From Nocardiopsis dassonvillei_B (GTDB lineage Bacteria > Actinomycetota > Actinomycetes > Streptosporangiales > Streptosporangiaceae), in contig NZ_OZ186815.1 of assembly GCF_964273065.1 (NCBI RefSeq), positions 868,001 to 932,000 of the forward strand: 64,000 nt of DNA, read 5' to 3'. Of this stretch, positions 40,710 through 49,186 are shown piece by piece (position 1 is the first letter of the stretch; every line of letters starts with the position of its first letter). The translations under genes were made by a program, and so were the position numbers. The notes beneath the pieces are model-generated. The model was not told where the DNA came from, ran no database searches, and saw only the letters and a list, made by a program, of their open reading frames with translations.

Positions 40710-42230
40710 TCAGGCGTCCGCGCCGGTGAACAGGTCCGCGTAGCGCCTGCGCAGTTCGGCCTTCTGCACCTTCCCCATGACGTTGCGGGGCAGTGCCTCG
40801 ACGACGCACACCGCGCGCGGCCGCTTGAACCGGGCGAGGTCCCCGGCGATGGACTCCAGCAGCTCCCCGGCCCGGACCTCCTCTCCCCGCCGGGGGACGA
40901 CGACGGCCGCCACGGCCTCCCCCAGGTCCGGGTGGGGGACGCCGATCACGGCGGACTCCAGGACCGCGGGGTGCGCGTCGAGGAGCTCCTCGACCTCCTT
41001 GGGGTAGATGTTGTAGCCGCCGGAGATCACGAGGTCCTTGTCCCGGCCGACGATGCACAGGTGGCCGTCCTCGTCGACGCGGCCCAGGTCGCCGGTGACG
41101 AAGAAGCCGTCCGCGCGGAACTCGGCTGCGGTCTTCTCGGGCATCCGCCAGTAGCCGGAGAAGACGTTGGGGCCCCGGACCTCGATGACGCCGACCTCGC
41201 CGTCGGGGAGTTCCCGCCCCGTCTCCCGGTCCGCCACCCGGATCTCGACGCCGGGGAGGGGCCGGCCGACCGTGCCGGGCTTGCGCGGCCCCTCGTAGGG
41301 GTTGGTGGTGTTCATGCCGGTCTCGGTCATCCCGTAGCGCTCGAGGATGGCGTGGCCGGTGCGGGCCCGGAAGGCCTCGGCGTCGCTCGCGAGCAGCGGG
41401 GCCGAGCCGGAGACGAACAGCCTCATCGAGGCGCAGGACTCCGGGGTCAGCCGGTCGCTCCTCAGCAGGCGGGTGTAGAAGGTGGGGACGCCCATGAGCA
41501 CGGTGGCGCGGGGCAGCAGGTCGATGACCGCGTCGGCGTCGAACCCGGGCAGGTAGTGCATGGAGGCGCCCGCCGCCAGGGTCATGTTGACCGCAACGAA
41601 GAGCCCGTGGACGTGGAAGATCGGCAGGGCGTGGATCAGCCGGTCCTCGGAGGTGTACCGCCAGGCCTCGAGCAGCGCCCGGCAGTTGGAGGCGAGGTTG
41701 CCGTGGGTGAGCACGGCCCCCTTGGACCGCCCGGTGGTGCCGGAGGTGTACAGGATGGCCGCCGGGTCGTCGGCCGAGGCGTCGTGGTCCCCGTCGTGGC
41801 GGTCGTCCCCCTCCAGGAGGGTGCCGTCGCCGGAGGTGCCGAGGGTCTCGACGACGGGCCCCCCGGCCGTGCGGGGGGCGTGCCCGGCCCGGCCGCCGGG
41901 TGGGCGGACGAGCACGCGGGGCTGTGCGTCTCCGAGGAAGTACGCCATCTCGGCGTCGGTGTAGGCGGTGTTGAGCGGGAGGAAGACACCGCCGACGCGC
42001 AGGGTCGCCAGGTACAGCGCGACGGCCTCCGGGGACTTCTCCACCTGCATCGCGACCCGGTCGCCGGGGGTGACGCCGTCGGCGAGGAGGCGGGCGGCGA
42101 TCCGCCGCACGGTCTCCTCGGTCTCCCCGTAGGTGATGCTCCTGCCGCCGGGCAGCTCGAACAGCGTCCGGTCCGGTCGCCGCCGCGCCTGCTCGGCGAA
42201 GGACCGGTGAATGGCCGTGAATGGCGCCAT
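40710..42230 (-). CDS. matB: Malonyl-CoA synthetase MatB
   Basis: The 506-residue ANL-family ligase activates malonate with ATP and CoA. Visible motifs are AILYTSGTTGRSKGAVLTHG (P-loop), LPIFHVHGLFVAVN, ERYGMTETGMNTTNPYEG (the TETGM segment and Asn/Pro motif are typical of MatB), VTGDLGRVDEDGHL, GRDKDLVISGGYNIYP and the A10 lysine in NVMGKVQK. ATG 42230 is chosen from the conserved N-terminus; the frame continues upstream only as shadow of matA. Its product feeds MatA, or malonyl-CoA-dependent biosynthesis. Confidence 0.93.
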   Translation of the reverse strand: MAPFTAIHRSFAEQARRRPDRTLFELPGGRSITYGETEETVRRIAARLLADGVTPGDRVAMQVEKSPEAVALYLATLRVGGVFLPLNTAYTDAEMAYFLGDAQPRVLVRPPGGRAGHAPRTAGGPVVETLGTSGDGTLLEGDDRHDGDHDASADDPAAILYTSGTTGRSKGAVLTHGNLASNCRALLEAWRYTSEDRLIHALPIFHVHGLFVAVNMTLAAGASMHYLPGFDADAVIDLLPRATVLMGVPTFYTRLLRSDRLTPESCASMRLFVSGSAPLLASDAEAFRARTGHAILERYGMTETGMNTTNPYEGPRKPGTVGRPLPGVEIRVADRETGRELPDGEVGVIEVRGPNVFSGYWRMPEKTAAEFRADGFFVTGDLGRVDEDGHLCIVGRDKDLVISGGYNIYPKEVEELLDAHPAVLESAVIGVPHPDLGEAVAAVVVPRRGEEVRAGELLESIAGDLARFKRPRAVCVVEALPRNVMGKVQKAELRRRYADLFTGADA

Positions 42231-42274
42231 CGGTGGTGTTCCTCTTTCTCCTCGTTCGGTGCGGGGGGCGTGTC

Positions 42275-43627
42275 TCAGGTGTCGGAGCCAGGGGTGTGCG
42301 GCCACGCGTCCCGCAGGGGTCCGTCGAGCGCCACGGTGCGGCGGCGGACGAAGTCCTCGTGGCGGCGTTCGAGCTCCTCCGGCTCGTAGCGGTAGTTGAC
42401 CATCGCGCCGTAGGACTGCCGCCAGGCCTGCTCCGAGGTGTTCGCCGGCCAGTTGAGCCTCCACGCGGCGGCCCCGTTGCCCAGGTGGAAGCGGGCGACC
42501 GGGTCCAGGGGGCGCCCGTCGTCGCGCTTCTCGGCCGCGATGTACCGGGCCAGGACGGGCAGGAGCCGGGAGCGGATCCGCGCGGTGTCCGCCGGGTCGA
42601 GGCCGGCCGGGCCGCCCGCGGCCCCCAGGTCCCGGACGAGCTCCCGCAGGTCGGCGTCGCTCCCGGCCCGCTCGTCGAGCCAGCGCCGGAACCCCGGGAT
42701 GGGCGAGAGCGTGACGAAGTGCGCCAGGTGCGGCAGCCGGTCGCGCACCTGCTCGATGACCTGCTTGATGAGGAGGCTGCCGAAGGAGATCCCGGTCAGG
42801 CCGTCCAGCGCGTTGTTGATCGAGTAGAGCGCCGCCGTGTCGGCCTCCCGGGGGTCCAGGGCGGGGCCGGGCTCCAGCAGGGGGGCGATGTCCCCCGGTG
42901 TCCCCCGTACCAGGGCGACCTCCACGAAGATCAGCGGCACGTCTCCGGTGGCCGGGTGGAAGAAGGCGTGGATGCGGCGGTCGGCGGGTTTCAGGCGGCG
43001 GCGGAGTTCGGCGCGGTCCGCCATCGGGTGGACCTTCTCGTAGCGCAGCAGGTGGTCGTGCAGCCGCCGGGGCGAATCCGAGGTGACCTCCGCCAGGCGC
43101 AGGAAGCCGCGGTTGAACCAGGAGGCGAGCAGGTGGTGGAGGTCGTGGTCCAGGGGCCGCAGCTCCGGGTGGCGGCGCATCAGCCGGCGCAGGTCCGCGC
43201 GCATCCCGACCAGGGCGAGCGTGGCGTCGGGCGCGTGGTTCATCCGGCGGAGCAGCCGCTGGCGTGCCGGCTCGACCGCGTCGAAGAGCCCGACCAGCTC
43301 CTCCTCGGCCCCCGATCCGGCGTTCCTGGCCTCGTCCCAGCGGTGGAAGGCGGCGCGGACCCGGTCGGGGTCGACGCCGTGGTCCCGGATGACGTGGGTG
43401 AAGAAGGCCGACCTGCCGGAGTCGTCGAGCCCGCCGTAGGCGGCCAGGGCCCGCGCCGCGACCGCCCGGATGGAGGCCTCGCCCACGTCGCCCATGAGGA
43501 CCTCGCAGTCGGTGAGCAGGCGGTCCAGGGCGGACGGCTCCGGCACGTCGGCCGCCCGGGGGCCGCCTCCGCGGCCCTGTTCCGCCGGTCGGGCCGGATC
43601 GGTCTCGCGCGCTCCGTCGGGCCGCAT
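42275..43627 (-). CDS. matA: Malonyl-CoA decarboxylase MatA
   Basis: The 450-residue protein matches malonyl-CoA decarboxylase. An N-terminal helical oligomerisation domain (to about residue 160) is followed by the GNAT-like catalytic part with FVEVALVRGTPGDIAPLL, YSINNALDGLTGISFGSLLI and the RFHLGNGAAAWRLNWPAN segment that carries the catalytic His. It converts malonyl-CoA to acetyl-CoA and CO2. ATG 43627 follows AAGGAGCGGAG. It is the first gene of the matA-matB-madL-madM operon and faces the GntR gene. Confidence 0.93.
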   Translation of the reverse strand: MRPDGARETDPARPAEQGRGGGPRAADVPEPSALDRLLTDCEVLMGDVGEASIRAVAARALAAYGGLDDSGRSAFFTHVIRDHGVDPDRVRAAFHRWDEARNAGSGAEEELVGLFDAVEPARQRLLRRMNHAPDATLALVGMRADLRRLMRRHPELRPLDHDLHHLLASWFNRGFLRLAEVTSDSPRRLHDHLLRYEKVHPMADRAELRRRLKPADRRIHAFFHPATGDVPLIFVEVALVRGTPGDIAPLLEPGPALDPREADTAALYSINNALDGLTGISFGSLLIKQVIEQVRDRLPHLAHFVTLSPIPGFRRWLDERAGSDADLRELVRDLGAAGGPAGLDPADTARIRSRLLPVLARYIAAEKRDDGRPLDPVARFHLGNGAAAWRLNWPANTSEQAWRQSYGAMVNYRYEPEELERRHEDFVRRRTVALDGPLRDAWPHTPGSDT

Positions 43628-43645
43628 CTCCGCTCCTTAGGTAAC

Positions 43646-43668
43646 ATACATCACTCGGCGTGATATAT
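43646..43668. promoter_or_regulatory. GntR operator in the malonate operon promoter
   Basis: ATACATCAC (43646-43654) and GTGATATAT (43660-43668) are complementary at eight of nine positions around a 5-bp centre. The site is the only AT-rich patch in the divergent region and lies 19 bp upstream of matA. It is the expected target of the FadR-type regulator. Confidence 0.7.
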
Positions 43669-43746
43669 ATAACAGGGAACGTAGGGTATGGAACAGCGGA
43701 GCGCAACCCCCGCAGCCGGTCGGCTAGTCTGGGCGCGGAGGTGGCG

Positions 43747-44424
43747 ATGGCTCGGGTTCCGGAATCCCAGCGCGTACGGGACGCGCTGGAGAACGCCGTC
43801 GTCGAGGGCCGCTACCGGCCGGGCGAGCGCCTGGACCCGGCGGAGCTCGAGCGCGAGTTCGGGTGCTCGCGCACACCGGTCCGGGAGGCGCTCCAGGCCC
43901 TGGAGCGGTCCGGGCTGGTGCAGATCCGCCCCAAGCAGGGCACGTACGTCACCGAGCTCGGCGTCTCCGAACTGGCCGAGCGCTTCGAGGTCATGGCCGA
44001 GCTCGAGGGGATGGCGGCGCGGCTCTGCGCACGCCGCATCGAGCGGGAGTCGATGGACCGGCTCGAGCACACGCTGCGCGAGTGCGAGCGGCACGCCGCG
44101 GCGGGCGACGCCGACGGCTACTACTACGCCAACGCCGATTTCCACGGCGTCGTCTACGAGGCGTGCGGCAACGAGTACCTCCGGCAGCAGGCCCACGCGC
44201 TCAAACGGGCCCTCCAGCCGTACCGGAGGCTCCAGCTCCGGGTGCCGGACCGCATGCGGCGCTCCCTGGCCGAGCACCGTGCCATCGCCGACGCCATCGT
44301 CGCCGGGGACGCCGAGGCCGCGGAGAACGCCGCCCGCGAGCACGTGCTCGTGCAGGTCAAGGAGTTCAGCCAGCTCGTACGGACCTGGCGGCACCTCACC
44401 GCCTCGGCACGCGGCACCGCCTGA
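43747..44424 (+). CDS. GntR/FadR-subfamily regulator of malonate utilisation
   Basis: The 225-residue regulator has the winged helix VVEGRYRPGERLDPAELEREF then CSRTPVREALQALERSGLV, followed by an FCD ligand-binding domain with the metal-site residues spread over ANADFHGVVYEACGN and LAEHRAIADAIVAGD. ATG 43747 has GGAGG six bases upstream. It is divergent from matA, so it most likely represses the operon until malonate or malonyl-CoA binds. The 293 bp after it carry no gene I can support. Confidence 0.9.
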   Translation: MARVPESQRVRDALENAVVEGRYRPGERLDPAELEREFGCSRTPVREALQALERSGLVQIRPKQGTYVTELGVSELAERFEVMAELEGMAARLCARRIERESMDRLEHTLRECERHAAAGDADGYYYANADFHGVVYEACGNEYLRQQAHALKRALQPYRRLQLRVPDRMRRSLAEHRAIADAIVAGDAEAAENAAREHVLVQVKEFSQLVRTWRHLTASARGTA

Positions 44425-44717
44425 GGACCGGGCGCGGACGGCCGACCCGCCCGGCAGCGCCCGCCGCCCCCTCGCCCTCGCCGACGGCCCCGGGCGGTGA
44501 CGGCCCCGGACGCCCGCCCTGCGCCGGGGCGCCCCACCCGCGCCGCCGGGACCGGTGCCGGCCGCGCGCCGTGCCCGCTCGGGGCGGGCCGCCGGGGACG
44601 GCGGATCCGGGGCGGCTACGCTCGTGCGCGGGGAGGGACGCGGACCTGCGACGGACCCGGTCCGTCGCGCTCCGCGGCGCGCCTCCGCGAGCCCGACGAT
44701 CAGTGAGGTGGACGGCC

Positions 44718-44912
44718 ATGGACAAGCCGCGTGGAAAAGACTCGTTCTCGTTGCTGTACAGGGCGGGCTTCCGTATCAACTACACGCTCCTGCACGTCAT
44801 GGGACCGGCGGCCCTGTCACCCGAGGCCGATCCGCAGCGGCGCGCGAAGAAGGAGTACGAGCGCCGGCGCGAACTCCACAGGGCGTGGAAGGCGCACCGG
44901 CGGTCCGCGTAG
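44718..44912 (+). CDS. Small basic protein, 64 residues, unknown
   Basis: The small protein has good GC3 codon bias: it begins MDKPRGKDSFSLLYRAGFRI, contains INYTLLHVMGPAAL and ends in a highly charged helix (RRAKKEYERRRELHRAWKAH). No family recognised. The C-terminal helix could bind RNA, DNA or an acidic partner. GAGGTGG upstream offers a weak ribosome site. It ends just before a perfect 18-bp terminator hairpin, supporting it as a real transcribed gene. Confidence 0.62.
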   Translation: MDKPRGKDSFSLLYRAGFRINYTLLHVMGPAALSPEADPQRRAKKEYERRRELHRAWKAHRRSA

Positions 44913-44930
44913 CACGACCGCGGATGGCGC

Positions 44931-44970
44931 GCCCGCGCCGTGCGCCCCGGGCGGGGCGCACGGCGCGGGC
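44931..44970. terminator. Perfect 18-bp hairpin between convergent genes
   Basis: The 18-base arm starting GCCCGCGCCGTGCG (44931-44948) pairs exactly with 44953-44970 over a GGGC loop. It lies 3 bp from the transporter stop and 19 bp from the small-protein stop, so it works for both directions. Confidence 0.8.
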
Positions 44971-44972
44971 GG

Positions 44973-46289
44973 TCACAGGAGGTAGAGGTAGGCGGTCAGG
45001 CACAGGCCGGCGACGGCGATCGCCCAGGTGTAGGGCAGGGTGGAGAGCATGGAGCGCTCCGGGCGCACCCCCGCGTACTGGGAGCTCCACACGGTCTGCG
45101 TGCTGGTCGGGTCGGACACGCCCAGGACCTGGCCGTAGGAGGCCATGAGGCCCACCACGGCCGGGGCGGGGTAGATGCCCCCGGCCACCAGCACCCCGGC
45201 CACACCCGCGCCGAGACCGAAGATGTTCATCGGCCCCCGGTACAGGGCCAGCGGGACCAGCAGCGCGAACACCAGCACGAACAGCGCGACGTGCCCCGGG
45301 CTGATGGCGACCACGATCGGGCTCAGGGCCGCGACCGCGCCGGGCAGGTTCACCGCGGCCAGCAGCATGCCGATGGCGATGAACAGCACGATGGGCGGCG
45401 CCGCCACGTCGAAGGCCCGGTACAGGGTGCGCAGCGCCGTGGTCGTCACCTCCCGCCAGGGCACGGCGGTGGCCAGGGCGTAGACCACGCCGGCCAGCAG
45501 CGAGGGGACGATGGGGATGTCCAGCCCCAGGGCCAGGACGATCGGCACCAGCGGGGTGACGAGGGCGTACCAGGGGGCGTCCCCGCGGCGGCGCCGTCGC
45601 GCGGCCCGCTCCCGGCGGGTGCCCCCGCCCCCGGCCGCGCCGGTGCCCGCCCGCACCGCCCAGGTGTGCCGCACGCCCTTGCGGCGCATCTCGACGAGGA
45701 TGTAGGCCAGGCCGCCGAGCAGGGCGATCGGGAACATGCGCAGCTGGAAGTGCTGGACGGTGGACACCGGCACCCCGATGGCGTCGGACAGGAACTGCCA
45801 GTTGATGAGCTCCAGCGGCAGCCCGGCGGCGATGCCGACCAGGACCGTGCCCGCCGCGACGGTGGGCGTCACCCCCACGGCGATCATCGCGGGGATGCCG
45901 ACCACCCCGGCGAGCATCGCCGCCGGGGCCGAGCCGGTGATGCTCCCGCACAGGATCGCCACCAGGAAGATGCCGACCGCGACCAGGGAGGGGCGCTCCC
46001 CGCCGAACTCCACGATCTTGCGGACGAGGGTGGAGGCGATGCCGGTCTCGGACAGGAGCGTGCCCAGCCAGCTGCCCAGGAGGATGGCGACCATGGTCGC
46101 GGCCAGGCGCGGCGCCCCCTCCTGGACGACGGTCCCGACCACGCTCTCCTCCTCCCCGGTGAGCGGCGTACCGGCGATGAGGGCGATGGCGACGGCGAGC
46201 AGGACGAGGGCGAAGGCGGTGGGCAGGCGGCGCGTCAGCATGAGGCCGACGCCCACCGCCATGGCGAGAAGGATTCCCAGGGCGGTCAC
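44973..46289 (-). CDS. Polytopic transporter, ion-transporter/GntP-like, last gene of hydantoinase operon
   Basis: The 438-residue protein has about 11-12 hydrophobic segments in two halves, separated by a basic cytoplasmic loop of about 40 residues (RRERAARRRRRGD region). Repeated re-entrant-like stretches such as CGSITGSAPAAMLAGVVGIP and LYRGPMNIFGLGAGVAG resemble GntP/CitM-type carboxylate transporters. I cannot assign the family firmly. GTG 46289 overlaps the stop of the HExxH gene (GTGA). Context suggests uptake of the compound degraded by the hydantoinase-family enzyme. Confidence 0.7.
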   Translation of the reverse strand: MTALGILLAMAVGVGLMLTRRLPTAFALVLLAVAIALIAGTPLTGEEESVVGTVVQEGAPRLAATMVAILLGSWLGTLLSETGIASTLVRKIVEFGGERPSLVAVGIFLVAILCGSITGSAPAAMLAGVVGIPAMIAVGVTPTVAAGTVLVGIAAGLPLELINWQFLSDAIGVPVSTVQHFQLRMFPIALLGGLAYILVEMRRKGVRHTWAVRAGTGAAGGGGTRRERAARRRRRGDAPWYALVTPLVPIVLALGLDIPIVPSLLAGVVYALATAVPWREVTTTALRTLYRAFDVAAPPIVLFIAIGMLLAAVNLPGAVAALSPIVVAISPGHVALFVLVFALLVPLALYRGPMNIFGLGAGVAGVLVAGGIYPAPAVVGLMASYGQVLGVSDPTSTQTVWSSQYAGVRPERSMLSTLPYTWAIAVAGLCLTAYLYLL

Positions 46290-46960
46290 GGGCGGTCTCC
46301 GAGGGGTGTTCGGGGGCCCGGTCCGCCGGGAGCGGTCCCCTGGTGTTCGAGGGTCGCGGCGATGGCCGCGGTGAGGGCGAGCGGGCTGCGCCGCAGGCCG
46401 CAGCGGACGCGGGCATAGGCGTGGGCGGCGATCTCGTCGGCGCCGGCGACGTGGCCGCGCAGGCGCAGGGGGCCCAGCCGCAGCAGGTCGTGGCCGAGCC
46501 GGTCGCGCAGGGCGCGGCCGCGGCCGCCGTGCAGCATCCGGTGGGCCTCCTCGTGGGCCAGGGCGGCCTCGCGCACGGCCCGGGGCGGGAAGTCCCGGCC
46601 CCAGCCCGCGGCTCGGGCCACCCGGTGGGCGTAGTCGAGGGCGTCGGTGTGGACGACGATCCGGTCGCCGGAGGGCCGGTGCAGGTACTCGGCCAGCAGC
46701 ACCTCCCCGGGGGAGAGCCCGCGGGCCTCCTCCACCACCCGCGGCGCGTCGGCGTCCGCGTCCGGGGCCCGCTCGGCGAGTTCGCGGCCGAAGTCCAGGG
46801 CGCGGGCGGCCCACTCCTTCAGCGTCCCGGGGTCGCGGCCCTCGTGCAGGGGCAGCAGGGACAGCAGGCCGGCGGCGAGGTCGACCTCGTCCGCGGCACC
46901 GATGCGGGCGTACTCCCCGTGCGGCGCTCCGGGGCCGCCGGGGTCCGGCGGGCGGTTCAC
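46286..46960 (-). CDS. Unrecognised 224-residue protein with HExxH motif
   Basis: I do not recognise a family. The centre contains ALAHEEAHRMLHGG, a HExxH zinc motif on a predicted helix, and about 40 residues later DEIAAHAYARVR, where a Glu could be the third ligand. This is the layout of gluzincin-like metallopeptidases or zinc amidohydrolases. There is no signal peptide, so it acts in the cytoplasm. It overlaps both neighbours by four bases (GTGA), so it is translated in step with the hydantoinase-like enzyme and the transporter and probably serves the same pathway. Confidence 0.65.
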   Translation of the reverse strand: MNRPPDPGGPGAPHGEYARIGAADEVDLAAGLLSLLPLHEGRDPGTLKEWAARALDFGRELAERAPDADADAPRVVEEARGLSPGEVLLAEYLHRPSGDRIVVHTDALDYAHRVARAAGWGRDFPPRAVREAALAHEEAHRMLHGGRGRALRDRLGHDLLRLGPLRLRGHVAGADEIAAHAYARVRCGLRRSPLALTAAIAATLEHQGTAPGGPGPRTPLGDRP

Positions 46961-49140
46961 CGGCGCCGCTCCGTGATCACGACGACCTCCTCGTCGGGGG
47001 CGCGCCTGGCGATCTCGGTCCCGGCCAGGGCCAGCAGGTGGCCGGCGTCCATGACCCCCGACAGGTCGGCGATCTTGGGGCCGAGCAGCAGCCGGACGGC
47101 GGGGGGGACGGCCCCGCCGTCGCCGTAGGAGGTGCGCTCCTCGACCAGGTCCTTGAGGCGGCCCTCGGCCTGCCCGGCGACGAGGGTGTCGATCTCGGCG
47201 TCGGCGCTGTGCAGGCGCACGACCCCGTCTCCGTCGACGACCCGGATGTGCCTGCGCTCGCGGGAGAGGCGCCCCAGCGGGCCGGAGGGCCTGCGGACCA
47301 GGCCGAGCACGCGGTAGCGGCCGGTGGCGGCGTACTCGGTGAGGTCGGCGGGGTCGGCGCCGAGGCTGTCGGCGGCCGCGGTCCGGGCCTCCTCCCCGGT
47401 GACGGCGGCGGTACGGTCCCTGGTGCGCAGCTCGGTGGCGCCGGTGGCCACGGCGGTGACGAGGTTGCGCCGCGGGTCGACGGTGACGTCGACCTCCACC
47501 CCGCCGGGGTCGGCGCCCTGGGCGACCACGGCCTCCTCGGCCTGGGCGCGCACCGCCAGGACGTCGGCGTGGGTCGCCCCGGGGATGATGCGCTCCACGG
47601 ACTCGCGGACCAGGGCCAGGGCGACGCCCAGCGGGCTGATCACCTCGCTGTGGGCGGCGATGCGGGCCCGGATCCCCATGCGCTCGCCCAGGTGGGGGGT
47701 GACGGTGGCGGCGCCTCCCCCGCCCCCGACCAGCGCGGCCACCGACCGGTCCAGGCCGTAGTCGGCGATCAGGGCCTCCACCACGGCCTCGACCCGGTCG
47801 GTCGCCCGGTCCAGGACGGCGCGGGCGGCCCCCTCGACGTCGGTGCCCAGGGCGCGGGCCAGCGGTTCCAGTGCGGCGCGGGCGGCCCGGGGGTCGGCCC
47901 GCGCGTGGTCGCCCTCGGGGACCCGGCCCAGGGCGTTGGCCGCGCAGGTGACGGTGAGGGCGAAGCGCCGGGTGCCGTTGTCCAGGACCGCGTGGTCGGC
48001 GGTGTCGGACTCCAGGGGCGCCACCCGGACGAGCCGGGCGCCCCGGAGTTCGTCGGGGTCGGCGAAGCAGGCGTAGAGCAGCCCGGCGATGTGCGCGCTG
48101 CGCGGGCCCACGTCGGACAGGACGGCGGCGCCGTCCCCCTCCCCGCCGCCCAGCCGGACGACGGAGCCGCCGCCGACGCCGACGGTGCGCACGTCCAGGG
48201 CCGACAGGTAGGTCTCCCTGCCTCCGAGTTCGGCGTGCCTGATCTGGACGCGGCCGCGGCGGATGACGCTGATGTCGGTGGAGGTGCCGCCGGTCTCCAG
48301 GAAGACCCCCTCGCTGACGCGCTCGCCCATGAGGGCGCCCGCGACCCCGGCGGCGGGCCCGGACAGGACGGTGAGCAGGGGGCGGCTGCGCATCTCCCCC
48401 AGGGACATCACGCCGCCGTCGCAGCGCATGACCATGAGCGGGGCGGTGATCCCGGCCTTGACGATGCTGCTCTCGACCAGGTCGGCGGTCTGGAGCATGC
48501 GCGGCATGACCCCGGCGTTGAGCGCGGCGGTGCGGGCGCGCTTGGTGAGGCCGTAGAGCCGGGTGATCTCGTGGGTGGCGGTGGCCGGGATCCCGCGGGC
48601 GGCCGCCGCCTCCAGGACCGCCCGCTCGCCCTCGGCGTCGTCGACGCTGAAGGGTTCGGCGGCGACGATGACGTCGGCGCCCCGGGCCGCCACCGAGTCG
48701 ACGGCGGCCAGTGCGGCCGCCGGGTCCTCGGGGCGGCGCAGGGCCGCGTAGCGGACGGGCAGCCGGTGCCCCGAGTCCAGTCGCAGCCGGCCCAGAGAGC
48801 GCAGCCGCCCGACGGCGAACGCGTCGTAGCCGGAGCCGACGCCCACGATGCCGATGGTCGCCACGTCGCCCTCCAGCAGGGCGTTGGTGGCCTGGGTGGT
48901 GCCGTGGGCGAGGAAGCCGACGTCGTCGGCGTCCACGCCGACCTCCGCCAGCAGGCGTTCGAGGGCGGTCATGATGCCGTGCGCGACCCCGTCCTCGTGG
49001 TCGTGGCTGGTGGGCACCTTGACCTGGCCCAGGAGCTCGAAGGTCGTGGCGCTGACCGCCACCGCGTCGGTGAAGGTGCCGCCGACGTCGATGCCGACGC
49101 GTACGGGGTCGCGTGCCGACCTCGTGGCCGGGTCGCTCAT
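46957..49140 (-). CDS. Hydantoinase/oxoprolinase family protein (HyuA-like)
   Basis: The 727-residue protein opens with the ASKHA-fold ATP loop VRVGIDVGGTFTDAVAVS, then FLAHGTTQATNALLEGD, SGPAAGVAGALM and FLETGGTSTDISVIRRG, the classical HyuA/5-oxoprolinase A signatures. The C-terminal 200 residues are less conserved. Members use ATP to open cyclic amides (hydantoins, 5-oxoproline) or carboxylate ketones. No HyuB-type subunit gene is present, so it either acts alone or with the HExxH protein. ATG 49140 follows GGGACA only weakly. It is in an operon with the FAD oxidoreductase upstream. Confidence 0.9.
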   Translation of the reverse strand: MSDPATRSARDPVRVGIDVGGTFTDAVAVSATTFELLGQVKVPTSHDHEDGVAHGIMTALERLLAEVGVDADDVGFLAHGTTQATNALLEGDVATIGIVGVGSGYDAFAVGRLRSLGRLRLDSGHRLPVRYAALRRPEDPAAALAAVDSVAARGADVIVAAEPFSVDDAEGERAVLEAAAARGIPATATHEITRLYGLTKRARTAALNAGVMPRMLQTADLVESSIVKAGITAPLMVMRCDGGVMSLGEMRSRPLLTVLSGPAAGVAGALMGERVSEGVFLETGGTSTDISVIRRGRVQIRHAELGGRETYLSALDVRTVGVGGGSVVRLGGGEGDGAAVLSDVGPRSAHIAGLLYACFADPDELRGARLVRVAPLESDTADHAVLDNGTRRFALTVTCAANALGRVPEGDHARADPRAARAALEPLARALGTDVEGAARAVLDRATDRVEAVVEALIADYGLDRSVAALVGGGGGAATVTPHLGERMGIRARIAAHSEVISPLGVALALVRESVERIIPGATHADVLAVRAQAEEAVVAQGADPGGVEVDVTVDPRRNLVTAVATGATELRTRDRTAAVTGEEARTAAADSLGADPADLTEYAATGRYRVLGLVRRPSGPLGRLSRERRHIRVVDGDGVVRLHSADAEIDTLVAGQAEGRLKDLVEERTSYGDGGAVPPAVRLLLGPKIADLSGVMDAGHLLALAGTEIARRAPDEEVVVITERRR

Positions 49141-49186
49141 GGTGGTGTCCCTTCGTGGGAGGGGTCGGGGGGATGGGAGGGAGGGC

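Noticed and set aside
40710..43706. 998-codon open frame that seems to extend MatB
   Set aside because: The part upstream of 42230 is an out-of-frame shadow of malonyl-CoA decarboxylase; MatB has a normal N-terminus at 42230.
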